Source: Oligoflexus sp. (lineage in GTDB: Bacteria; Bdellovibrionota_B; Oligoflexia; Oligoflexales; Oligoflexaceae). Taken from it: a DNA stretch of 55,535 nucleotides. Shown one piece after another: positions 1 through 7,355 of the stretch. Made by a program: the position numbers and the translations under genes. The first letter of the stretch is position 1. Each line of letters starts with the position of its first letter. The stretch lies in contig JACMPP010000126.1 in assembly GCA_014377445.1 (NCBI GenBank), positions 1 to 55,535 on the forward strand, in the 5' to 3' direction. A model generated the notes under the pieces. It was not told the origin of the DNA and ran no database searches. It saw nothing but the letters and a program-made list of their open reading frames with translations.

Positions 1-464
1 CTTCCTTGCTCGCATATCCAGCCCCAAGCTCATCAGCTCCTTTATGAAAGCAACAGCCGAACTATTTATACGTGCCTGCACCGGAATGAGAATTTGGTCC
101 ATGGCGCAAGCTGTGAATTCCGTTCCAGCCGCTATTCAATGGGCCTCTACACAGATGAAGGATCGATGCCGACTTGCAGATAAGATGAACGCCATAAAAC
201 CCCAGGAGCGGGTATCGGCGGACTGAGCTGCAGGATTAGCTTAATCGGATGGAGAGGGTTGTCTCATCGTAGATGCAACGAGGCTCTGGATTGGTCTCGT
301 TAGGATTGCAACTATTGAAGGAGCTTGCCGTCATCTTATAAAGGATAGAATGGACGAGAGTCAATTTTTCATGGAATAGTTCGATAGGTAGGAATGAGAA
401 GGCCGGGGTCTTTTGTTTTGCCGACGAATTCCCCAGCCTTGGAGAGCCATGTCTCCATGGTCAA
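1..464. other. Stretch without a recognisable gene
   Basis: I see no convincing coding region here. Short open frames exist but show no family resemblance and no ribosome binding site. The stretch lies directly upstream of a transposase remnant and may be decayed mobile-element or host DNA. Confidence 0.4.
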
Positions 465-806
465 TTGTCGGCTATGTTGAGGCAGATCTATAGTTGTAGA
501 GCCTGCCTAGTGAATGTTGGATTCTGGAAATTCTGCATTATTTGCCGAAGGAAATTCTTTGACGAATGGTATTGGTGGGCGACTCATTCTCGCCTCGACC
601 CTATGATCAAAGTCGCCAAAATGCTTAAGAGGCATCTGGACAATATTCTCACCTATCTTACGCATCGCATAACCAATGCCACAGCCGAAGGATTTAACTC
701 TAAAATTCAGTCCATTAAATCGGCAGCACGGGGATTTCGGAACTTCTCAAATTATAGGATTGCCATCCTCTTTCATTGTGGCCGACTTCAGCTCCACCCA
801 GACTAA
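465..806 (+). pseudogene. ISL3-family transposase, C-terminal remnant
   Basis: Only the last part of a transposase survives (about 95 residues from roughly position 519). It carries the segment FFDEWYWWATHSRL, then KRHLDNILTYLTHRITNA, the acidic EGFNSKIQ block and the closing ARGFRNF..NYRIAILFHCG motif. This order is the hallmark of the DDE domain C-terminus of ISL3-type transposases. Full proteins are about 400 residues, so three quarters are missing and the remnant has no plausible start codon; the preceding residues do not match the family. It cannot be an active transposase. The family call is strong and pseudogene status follows from the length. Confidence 0.8.
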
Positions 807-810
807 ACTC

Positions 811-843
811 GGAAGAACCTCTTTTTATTCACACAAAATAGCG
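811..843 (+). mobile_element. Possible right end of the ISL3-like element
   Basis: Just after the transposase stop codon lies an A/T-rich segment with a CCTCTTTTTATTCACACAAA core. Position and composition fit the terminal repeat of ISL3-type elements. No matching left end is visible in the window, so this is inference from position and general resemblance. Confidence 0.35.
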
Positions 844-850
844 GTAACTT

Positions 851-1516
851 ATGAATATCTTGTCAAGATTAACGCGACTCTCGCTGCGGCACTCCAGTAT
901 CCGTTTCATGTTGTCTATTCTGGTCGGTGTAACTGCCGTTATTGTCGCGGATCTGCGATGGGGCTGGGCGCTTTCGATCATCGTAGGATGGGACGTCGGT
1001 GCTATTATCATGCTCTTGACTTCCTGGAGTATTATCGTGCGTTCGACAGCTTCTGAAACCAAAGAACGAGCAGTTGCCGAAGATCCAGGCCGAACCCTAG
1101 TTTTTTCGCTCGTCTCCATTGGCAGCGCCATTAGCCTCTTTGCTTCAGCCTATGTTTTACGTCATGTAAAAGCCTTCGATCCCGCTGATACCTATTTTCT
1201 TTCAGCGGCTTGTCTTGCAGCCGTGACATTTTCCTGGGCTCTAACCCACACAGCTTTTACTTTTCGCTATGCTCGTATGTATTACGAAGACGCGAAAGGG
1301 GGAGAAGGCTTGATCTTCCCTGGCGGGCAGGCGCCTGATGACTTCGATTTTGCCTACTTTTCGTTTACTTTAGGTATGGCCTTTCAAACATCAGATATAT
1401 GTATAAGCAGTCCTGTGATTCGTCGCACAGTTTTGGTCCACTCACTTGTATCTTTCGCTTACAACACAACTCTGGTCGCGTTTACTCTGAATATATTTTT
1501 CGGGATGGTCGGTTGA
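851..1516 (+). CDS. DUF1345 family integral membrane protein
   Basis: The 221-residue protein is very hydrophobic, with about five predicted membrane segments (roughly residues 18-35, 41-62, 83-103, 113-135 and 195-219). The C-terminal signature GMAFQTSDICI, then RRTVLVHSL and FAYNT, is typical of DUF1345, a family of unknown function found in many proteobacteria. The ATG start begins eight bases after the presumed IS end, so its native promoter may have been replaced by insertion. No Shine-Dalgarno sequence is obvious. Function unknown; family assignment fairly firm. Confidence 0.75.
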   Translation: MNILSRLTRLSLRHSSIRFMLSILVGVTAVIVADLRWGWALSIIVGWDVGAIIMLLTSWSIIVRSTASETKERAVAEDPGRTLVFSLVSIGSAISLFASAYVLRHVKAFDPADTYFLSAACLAAVTFSWALTHTAFTFRYARMYYEDAKGGEGLIFPGGQAPDDFDFAYFSFTLGMAFQTSDICISSPVIRRTVLVHSLVSFAYNTTLVAFTLNIFFGMVG

Positions 1517-1911
1517 GCTTTCCATTCTCTGAAGCTCCTCAATAAAACGGACACCCGGAAAAGGTATATACTCCGGTAAAGAAAAACTGTGCATCCCCTT
1601 CGCTTTAGTCGTTGGTTTACGCTTAGATGAAGCGAGTAGGTGGGGCCTAAGTGAAACCGATTCCATTGGCAAGATGATCGGTAAAATCAAGGAAGGAGAA
1701 TTTCAAAAATCCATTTCGATTCTCCTTCAACCGGGGTCTTTGCTCCTCAAAGACAAGTTGAGGGGCCGTCGACAGCTATCTCGAGTAAGTGAAAAGCCTG
1801 TGGATCAGCTTGCGGAAGCCGCATGACAACTCAAAAGCCTTATTTAGAAGGGAGTTCAGAGGTATTTGGCTACTAAAAGAGGGGAAACCTCTGCTAACAA
1901 ATGTTAACGTT
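1517..1911. other. Intergenic stretch between convergent genes
   Basis: No gene is supported in this roughly 395-base interval between DUF1345 and the decarboxylase gene, which point toward each other. Apart from a weak hairpin near 1875-1892, nothing recognisable is seen. Confidence 0.4.
1875..1892 (-). terminator. Weak hairpin downstream of panP
   Basis: On the minus strand AGAGG and CCTCT form a five-base stem followed by a short T run, 20-40 bases past the decarboxylase stop codon. The stem is short, so only a weak terminator is suggested. Confidence 0.35.
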
Positions 1912-3624
1912 TCAAATTGTGGGAACCGATTTTTTACTGCTCTCGAAGTGCTCATCCCCATCGCCACTTTCCAGAGCGAGTTCGCCGGAAAGCAGACGAC
2001 GCGCGATGTCTCTCTGTTCGTTGAGGATGTCGATGAGATGGGATTCCTGCGTCAGCGGGTTGGCCAGGACGACTCGAAATACGTTGATCAACTGACCGTT
2101 GTAACACGATGGTTCAAGAGCCGTCCGCGATACGAAGCTTGCGCCCTTATCCCTTTGCTCTTTCTGAATCGTGATCGTTAGACGGTTGATGTGGTTATTG
2201 ATATTCTGCAGTTCTTCGCTTGCACAGGTCTGCATGAATTTTCTAACGTCGACTGGCACAAAGCGATAAGTGAGGAGATTCAGTTCCGGTTCACTGATCA
2301 ATTCAAAATCATCCGTGGCCTGAATCATATCGGCAAAGCGGCGAGCCTTCTCGATACCCATATCGATGAGCATTTCATAGCCTGTGCGGCCGATGATGCG
2401 AAGACCGGAATGCACGAGCATCGCCATACCAGGACGCGAGCCTTCGAGGGTCATGCGACCCAAGTCACGCGAGCCTTTACGAATAATGTATTCGGCGAAG
2501 TGGGCGACCAACGATAAAGACTTGTGGTCTTTAAAGAGAGCCATGCCCGCGCCCATCGGCACGTAAAGTTGTTTATGGGCATCGAAGGTCACTGAGTCGG
2601 CGCGTTCAATCCCTTTGAGGAGATGAGAATATTTGCGCGAGAAGAGGGTGGGTCCACCCCAGGCGGCATCGACGTGAAAATGAATATCGTTGGCTTCGCA
2701 GATATCGGCCAGCTTGTCGATAGGATCGACGCTGCCCGTCTCTGTTGTGCCGGCGATACCGACGACTGCTGCGATCGCCACGCGTTTCGCTTTGAGTTCC
2801 GCAATTTTTTCCAAAAGCTTGGGAAGGAGGATCTTGTTGTTTTCATCGGTTGGAATCGAAATGAGATTCTTCTTGCCGATGCCGAGGAGGTTTGCCGCCT
2901 TCTTCAAAGAATAGTGGCCTCGTTTCGAGACGAGAATGCAAACGCCGTTTTGATTGTAGTGCTGCATCGCTGCAAACAGGCCTTCTTCCCCGACGCCAGC
3001 GAAATCACTGGTCGGTTTGAAGACGCGGTTCAAGGCCACCCAAAGAGCGGTGATGTTGGCGATGGTTCCATCGGAACAGAAAGCTCCAAGAGCACTCGCC
3101 GATTCTTGAATGTGGGATCGATAGAAACTATCGCTCTTGTTGTAGACAAGGCGATGGAGCATCCCGAGAACCTGCCTCTCGAGTGGCGTGAAAGCCTTCG
3201 AGGTTTCGATCTTCACCAGGTTCTGATTGAGTGCGATCATCATCTTCGACAGGGGCAGCATAAAGTAGGGGAGAGCCGAAGTCATGTGACCTATGAAGAG
3301 GGGGGAGGCAGTGTGCACCGATTCTGCCACGACTTCTTTTAATAAGTATTCCGCTTGTTCGGAAACGAACATCGGTTGTTCGGGGATTGTTGATTCAAGG
3401 AAATTCTGCTCGAGTTCCTGCGGGGAAATACCCGAGGAAACGACGTGCTCTTTCAAGAAGTCCGTTAAGTTGCTGGAGATCTGCGCTTCGATACGACCGA
3501 GCGTGCTCTCCTCACTCTCTGGAACCGTGAAGATCTTGAGAAGCGTTTCCTGATTCGCATCAGCGCTCTCGCGTTCTTTCGTGGATTTGTCTTTCGGTGT
3601 TTTCAATAGCTTTTCACCTTGCAC
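1912..3624 (-). CDS. panP: PLP-dependent aspartate 1-decarboxylase, PanP type
   Basis: This 570-residue group II amino acid decarboxylase matches the PanP family (TIGR03799), which makes beta-alanine from aspartate for pantothenate and CoA synthesis in bacteria lacking classical PanD. Seen in sequence: the PanP-type N-terminal run IFTVPESEESTLGRIE, SALPYFMLPLSKMMIALNQ, the cofactor-binding HVDAAWGG with Asp319 and the Schiff-base lysine Lys351 in DAHKQL. The start is GTG. A Fur-box-like palindrome lies 60-78 bases upstream. It may share a transcript with the two upstream minus-strand genes. The fold is certain; substrate specificity rests on family resemblance. Confidence 0.8.
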   Translation of the reverse strand: MQGEKLLKTPKDKSTKERESADANQETLLKIFTVPESEESTLGRIEAQISSNLTDFLKEHVVSSGISPQELEQNFLESTIPEQPMFVSEQAEYLLKEVVAESVHTASPLFIGHMTSALPYFMLPLSKMMIALNQNLVKIETSKAFTPLERQVLGMLHRLVYNKSDSFYRSHIQESASALGAFCSDGTIANITALWVALNRVFKPTSDFAGVGEEGLFAAMQHYNQNGVCILVSKRGHYSLKKAANLLGIGKKNLISIPTDENNKILLPKLLEKIAELKAKRVAIAAVVGIAGTTETGSVDPIDKLADICEANDIHFHVDAAWGGPTLFSRKYSHLLKGIERADSVTFDAHKQLYVPMGAGMALFKDHKSLSLVAHFAEYIIRKGSRDLGRMTLEGSRPGMAMLVHSGLRIIGRTGYEMLIDMGIEKARRFADMIQATDDFELISEPELNLLTYRFVPVDVRKFMQTCASEELQNINNHINRLTITIQKEQRDKGASFVSRTALEPSCYNGQLINVFRVVLANPLTQESHLIDILNEQRDIARRLLSGELALESGDGDEHFESSKKSVPTI

Positions 3625-3683
3625 AATAATCCCAACCCGTTAAATTGGCAAAAAAATGACTTCAAGAATTAGCAGTTTCAGAG

Positions 3684-3702
3684 GGTAATGACAATCATTA
3701 GA
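3684..3702. promoter_or_regulatory. Fur-box-like palindrome upstream of panP
   Basis: The core TAATGACAATCATTA has two perfect six-base arms around CAA. Aligned with the classical 19-base Fur consensus it agrees at about 15 positions. It lies 60-78 bases upstream of the panP start. The match is direct observation; iron control is inference. Confidence 0.5.
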
Positions 3703-3761
3703 ACCACGAGGGCTATGCAGTTTGGCTTAGTAGATCTGACTCTTAGCGGACGCCAAAGTCA

Positions 3762-4169
3762 TTAGTGAATGGATCCACTGGCGCGGTATCCGGCTCCTTT
3801 GAGTTCAGAGAGCAAGTCTTCCAGTTCGTCGTCGACTCGCTTGAAACCAAACTGAAGCTGCATGCAATGAGGTTGAAGTTGACGCTCCATAATTTCGGCG
3901 GTGGCGACTACATAGATCGTATCGCTCTCATTGCTTAACTGAAGATTGACGGTTTCACCGATGGGAAAGAGTTCGATAAGATCCGAACTCGCAAAGATGA
4001 AATCGTGTTCGAGGTAGTCGAGTTCGGCGATCAGCTCACGGTGCGAAATCTTGCGAGCCCGCGCACGTACGAGTAAGCGAAAAGGCAGAGCGGGCAATAG
4101 CACATGAACATGGCCTTCGAAATGAAGCCACGACTCTATGCCGGATTTGCTCAAACCGCCTACGTCCAT
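3762..4169 (-). CDS. Hypothetical protein, possibly PilZ-like
   Basis: A 135-residue soluble protein with no signal peptide or membrane segment. The middle is beta-rich after a basic RARARK stretch, with acidic patches at the C-terminus. The basic run followed by beta strands vaguely recalls PilZ domains, but the D/NxSxxG motif that binds c-di-GMP is missing, so I do not assign that function. The ATG is preceded by AGGAGC at 12 bases. It lies 42 bases after the VTT-lipase gene on the same strand and is probably cotranscribed with it. Confidence 0.55.
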   Translation of the reverse strand: MDVGGLSKSGIESWLHFEGHVHVLLPALPFRLLVRARARKISHRELIAELDYLEHDFIFASSDLIELFPIGETVNLQLSNESDTIYVVATAEIMERQLQPHCMQLQFGFKRVDDELEDLLSELKGAGYRASGSIH

Positions 4170-4211
4170 CTTGTTGAAGCTCCTGTAATCTGCCGAGCCT
4201 CATAATCTAGC

Positions 4212-5684
4212 TTAAACTGCGGATTTTTGCGAATCGATTTCTGAGTCGATATCGGAATCGGGGCCAAGTTCCCTAGAAGACTTGGAACTCCTGCGTTCCA
4301 CGGCAGCTTCCAAAATGGCAGCAGGTTCTTCATCATGGAGAATCTTCACAACTGTCGTCGCGACATCTCGGCGAGCCAGGAATTGAAAATGAGAGAGGTG
4401 ATGCATCGGGACGCCCGTCACTTGTCCGGAATAGTTGAAGACGCCTTCGCGATCGGTCGCGATTTTATCCTCACGCGAGTAGAGACAATGTATTTTGAGA
4501 TTGGCCGCGACCGGACTTGCGTGCAGTTCCTTGAGGAAGGCACAACCCGGGCGCATCTGCCACACATCCTTCCAGAAGAAACCGAGCGGCGTGAAGATCG
4601 CCAGATAGGTGAGCCAGCTGCCTTTGAACGGAGTGCCCATGGTAACGATCTTATCGCAGTACTGCGACCCGCCGAGTCTGAGGAGCCACCAGAGAGCGAC
4701 GAGGCCGCCTTTGGAATGCGCCACGACGTGAACCTTCTTGAAACCGTAGCGTTTCATCTGACGCTGAATCTTTCGATCGATGAATTCCGCTGTATCGGGA
4801 ATGCCGCGCGTGAAGAAAACCCCGAGCGAGCCGCCGAGATTAAAGCTCATCACATCAAATCCATCGCGGGTCAGAAGATTCTCCATGACGGCGAGAGTCT
4901 TTCTGGATGAGAAAAATCCATAGAGGAGTACGACAGGGATCTTCTCGGCTGAGTAGACTGCGGTGCGCACGATATCGTTGTTGACCCGCGCTTCGTAGAG
5001 GAGTTCGTAATAAGCCTTCTTACTCGCAGCCCAGAGGCCGGTGCCTTTCTTGCGACTCACGAATTCATAGAGAAAGAGTGGAATCATCATGAAGCAGGCG
5101 GCGAGGCTGACCGTCGTCAGGCCTTTGAGGACGATACTGTTGTTCGTTCCATCGCCGATACTCGCAAAGAAATAGACTTCAGGAAGACAGCCGAGAAAGC
5201 TGAAGATGAAAACGCGGCGCGCGTGGAAATCGGCGACACCAAAGAGGATCGAAAAGATATCGAAGGGAAAGAGCGGGATCCAGCGGGTGACAAATATGAG
5301 TTTATAATCCTGGGTTCGAATCATGCGCCAGGTCGAGGGCAGGTTGGAACTTAACCAGGGTCGAACAACTTTTTTACCGATCAAGTGACCCGGAAAATAG
5401 AGGATGAGGGAGGAAAGAGCTGCACCCAGCGCGGTGAGCAGGGTTCCGACGATCACACCAAAGCTGTCACCGGCGATGTAAGCGGCCTGACCCAAAGGAG
5501 AAAAGACCAGAGGACGCAGCGCGGACAAGAGCAGAAAGCCCATCATGCTGCCGAAATTATCGCGTTTAAAACAGGTATTCATCGTCTCATCACAGACGAC
5601 ATGCCAGAATACAAGGCCAATGCTCAGCAGACCCAAAATGAGCATGACTTCGATGAATAAGGCTATGCGGAACTGTCTGGACAA
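4212..5684 (-). CDS. VTT-domain membrane protein fused to an alpha/beta hydrolase
   Basis: The 490-residue protein joins two modules. Residues about 1-205 are a VTT/SNARE-associated (TMEM64/DedA superfamily) membrane domain with several hydrophobic segments and the typical TRWIPLFPFDIFSILFGV block. Residues about 245-450 are a lipase-like alpha/beta hydrolase: strand VVLLYGFFSS, nucleophile motif AHSKGG, then a SREDKIA acid loop and a late MHHLSHF histidine region. The tail is polar and Asp/Ser-rich. VTT proteins are linked to lipid movement or lipid carriers, so a membrane-tethered lipid hydrolase is a reasonable inference. The start is TTG with GAGG about ten bases upstream. Confidence 0.75.
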   Translation of the reverse strand: MSRQFRIALFIEVMLILGLLSIGLVFWHVVCDETMNTCFKRDNFGSMMGFLLLSALRPLVFSPLGQAAYIAGDSFGVIVGTLLTALGAALSSLILYFPGHLIGKKVVRPWLSSNLPSTWRMIRTQDYKLIFVTRWIPLFPFDIFSILFGVADFHARRVFIFSFLGCLPEVYFFASIGDGTNNSIVLKGLTTVSLAACFMMIPLFLYEFVSRKKGTGLWAASKKAYYELLYEARVNNDIVRTAVYSAEKIPVVLLYGFFSSRKTLAVMENLLTRDGFDVMSFNLGGSLGVFFTRGIPDTAEFIDRKIQRQMKRYGFKKVHVVAHSKGGLVALWWLLRLGGSQYCDKIVTMGTPFKGSWLTYLAIFTPLGFFWKDVWQMRPGCAFLKELHASPVAANLKIHCLYSREDKIATDREGVFNYSGQVTGVPMHHLSHFQFLARRDVATTVVKILHDEEPAAILEAAVERRSSKSSRELGPDSDIDSEIDSQKSAV

Positions 5685-5807
5685 GCGCTCATTACCTCAA
5701 GCCGGAACCGCTGGCACCCGATGAGAAGTGCTGGTAAGCGATGATGTGTTGGTCTACAAGTCGAAGGTCGTCTTCAATATGATAACCCGCTGAGAGGGAG
5801 CGCAGAA

Positions 5808-6500
5808 GTGTCGAGGCTTGGTAAATATTTCCTTGTGATCTTAATCTTTGCTTTGAGCCAAACGGCCCTCGCAGTGGTTTTGCCCAAGCGCGACCAAGTT
5901 GTTAAAAAGGCTAGTGATCTTCTGGATACTTGGTCGGTTTCCTATGTTTACGGCGGGAGCAAGCTCGGCGATCCTGAGCACTGCGATGCCTGCAATACCT
6001 GTCTCGATCGCATGAAGTCAGGACCCAAAGAGCGTCTGACGGACTGCCCCGTTTGTAATAAGTGCAGTCTCGATTGCAGTCACTATACCTATGAAGTCTT
6101 CAAACAGGCCGGCCTCAGTGCAACCTATCTCACGACCTCCCTGATGAATAATCTAAGTCCCCAGGAACTGGCTGGGCGTTATAAGCTCCTGGATATTGGC
6201 AGCAAGATCAGTCGGGCTATGCCGGGAGATCTTTTGGTTTATAACGGCCATGTTGTCCTATTAGAAAAAAAATACCCCGACGGGCTGCACGGCGATGTGA
6301 TCCATTCCACCTCCGGGCGTGAGCTCCGCGGTCCTGGCAACGGCATTCAAAGAGAGCGCCGAGCCTCACTTCAGAACTTCCGCGGACCCGTTCTTCGTGT
6401 TCTTCGTCACCTTGACCTGGCCAAAGAGATGCGAGACTTCTACATCCAACTTAGAACAGGGTCAGTGAACACAGGAAAGCCCATTCCCACTCACGAATAG
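5808..6500 (+). CDS. Exported NlpC/P60-like cysteine peptidase
   Basis: A 230-residue protein with an N-terminal signal peptide ending near LSQTALA. It has the layout of NlpC/P60 peptidoglycan amidases: SVSYVYGGS, the nucleophile in LDCSHYTYEVF, MPGDLLVYNGHVVLL with the catalytic His, and a later DVIHSTSG. Between the YGGS strand and the Cys helix sits an unusual insertion with repeated CxxC spacing (CDACNTC, then CPVCNKCSLDC) that could bind metal or form disulfides. GTG start with GGGAG seven bases before it. Likely acts on cell-wall peptides in the periplasm; substrate not known. Confidence 0.7.
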   Translation: MSRLGKYFLVILIFALSQTALAVVLPKRDQVVKKASDLLDTWSVSYVYGGSKLGDPEHCDACNTCLDRMKSGPKERLTDCPVCNKCSLDCSHYTYEVFKQAGLSATYLTTSLMNNLSPQELAGRYKLLDIGSKISRAMPGDLLVYNGHVVLLEKKYPDGLHGDVIHSTSGRELRGPGNGIQRERRASLQNFRGPVLRVLRHLDLAKEMRDFYIQLRTGSVNTGKPIPTHE

Positions 6501-6620
6501 TTTGTACCTATCCCAATTTTCTTTTAACCTAGGCGCGAATCCTCAGGGGGATCGCTCTTTACGTGGGTGTCTTCCATTTTGACTCGTTAATTTCCACGTA
6601 CCAACGAAGGATGCTGTTTT

Positions 6621-7184
6621 ATGTATGCAACGACCGAATTCAAAAAAGGTTTGAAGATCGAACATAACGGAAAACCTTATGTGATCGTTGAATTCCAACA
6701 CGTGAATCCGGGTAAAGGGTCGGCCTTTGTTCGTACTCGTTTGAAAAATCTCGAAACAGCTCAAGTCCTCGAAGTGACCTTCAAGGCTGGTGATAAGGTT
6801 CCTGTGCCGGATCTCGAATACAAAGAGATGCAATACCTCTACAACGACGGCACCAATTTCACGTTCATGGACCTTGCCACTTACGAGCAGGAAGTTCTCA
6901 AAGAATCTGAAATCGAAGATGCAAAAGACTACATCGTCGAAAACAGCGTCGTAAAAGTGACTTTCTTCCAAGGTCGCGCCGTGGCTGTCGATATCGAGAA
7001 CTTTGTGGTTCTTACCGTTAAAGAAACCCAACCCAACATCAAAGGCGATACTTCAGGCGGCGGCGGTAAGCCAGCCGTCATGGAAACCGGCCTCGTGGTC
7101 ACAGTTCCCTTCCACATCTCGGAAGGCGAGCAGTTGAAAATCGATACCCGTACGGGCGAATACGTGGAAAAAGTTAAGAAGTAA
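6621..7184 (+). CDS. efp: Translation elongation factor P
   Basis: At 187 residues this is a full-length EF-P, which relieves ribosome stalling at polyproline stretches. The N-terminal KOW-like domain shows HVNPGKGSAFVRTRLKNL, with Lys32 at the tip where E. coli carries its beta-lysyl-lysine. The rest (GTNFTFMD; DTSGGGGKPAVMETGL; LKIDTRTGEYVEK) is canonical. An AAGGA ribosome binding site precedes the ATG. No EpmA or EpmB modification gene is in the window. The next gene encodes a protein with many proline runs, a plausible EF-P client, although that is only inference. Confidence 0.97.
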   Translation: MYATTEFKKGLKIEHNGKPYVIVEFQHVNPGKGSAFVRTRLKNLETAQVLEVTFKAGDKVPVPDLEYKEMQYLYNDGTNFTFMDLATYEQEVLKESEIEDAKDYIVENSVVKVTFFQGRAVAVDIENFVVLTVKETQPNIKGDTSGGGGKPAVMETGLVVTVPFHISEGEQLKIDTRTGEYVEKVKK

Positions 7185-7194
7185 TCCATCCTTG

Positions 7195-7217
7195 TGCCGC
7201 CTCGCGATGAGGCGGCA
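7195..7217 (+). other. Perfect nine-base hairpin after efp
   Basis: TGCCGCCTC and GAGGCGGCA form a perfect stem around GCGAT, eleven bases after the efp stop. No T run follows, so it may stabilise the mRNA 3' end rather than terminate. Confidence 0.6.
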
Positions 7218-7224
7218 GCTCGAG

Positions 7225-7267
7225 AGCCTGCTCCAAATCCCCAAGGGATCTGAGGTGGGCTTTTTTT
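7225..7267 (+). terminator. Rho-independent terminator of efp
   Basis: AGCC..CTC..ATCCC pairs with GGGAT..GAG..GGGCT and is followed by seven T. It lies about 40 bases after the efp stop codon, which fits termination there. Confidence 0.75.
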
Positions 7268-7355
7268 GCATCGTTTTTGGGTCGCGAATTTGCCTGGTTG
7301 CTGCGCTGCGGAGCTCATTCAGCTCGTGTTAGTATCTTGATAAGAGGTTACTGGC

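Noticed and set aside
2623..3342. Plus-strand open frame of 239 codons inside the decarboxylase gene
   Set aside because: Antisense to a well-supported PanP-type gene; composition is that of a shadow frame and no family motif is seen.
3762..4169. PilZ c-di-GMP receptor
   Set aside because: The RARAR stretch recalls PilZ, but the D/NxSxxG motif is missing; only a tentative note is kept in the feature.
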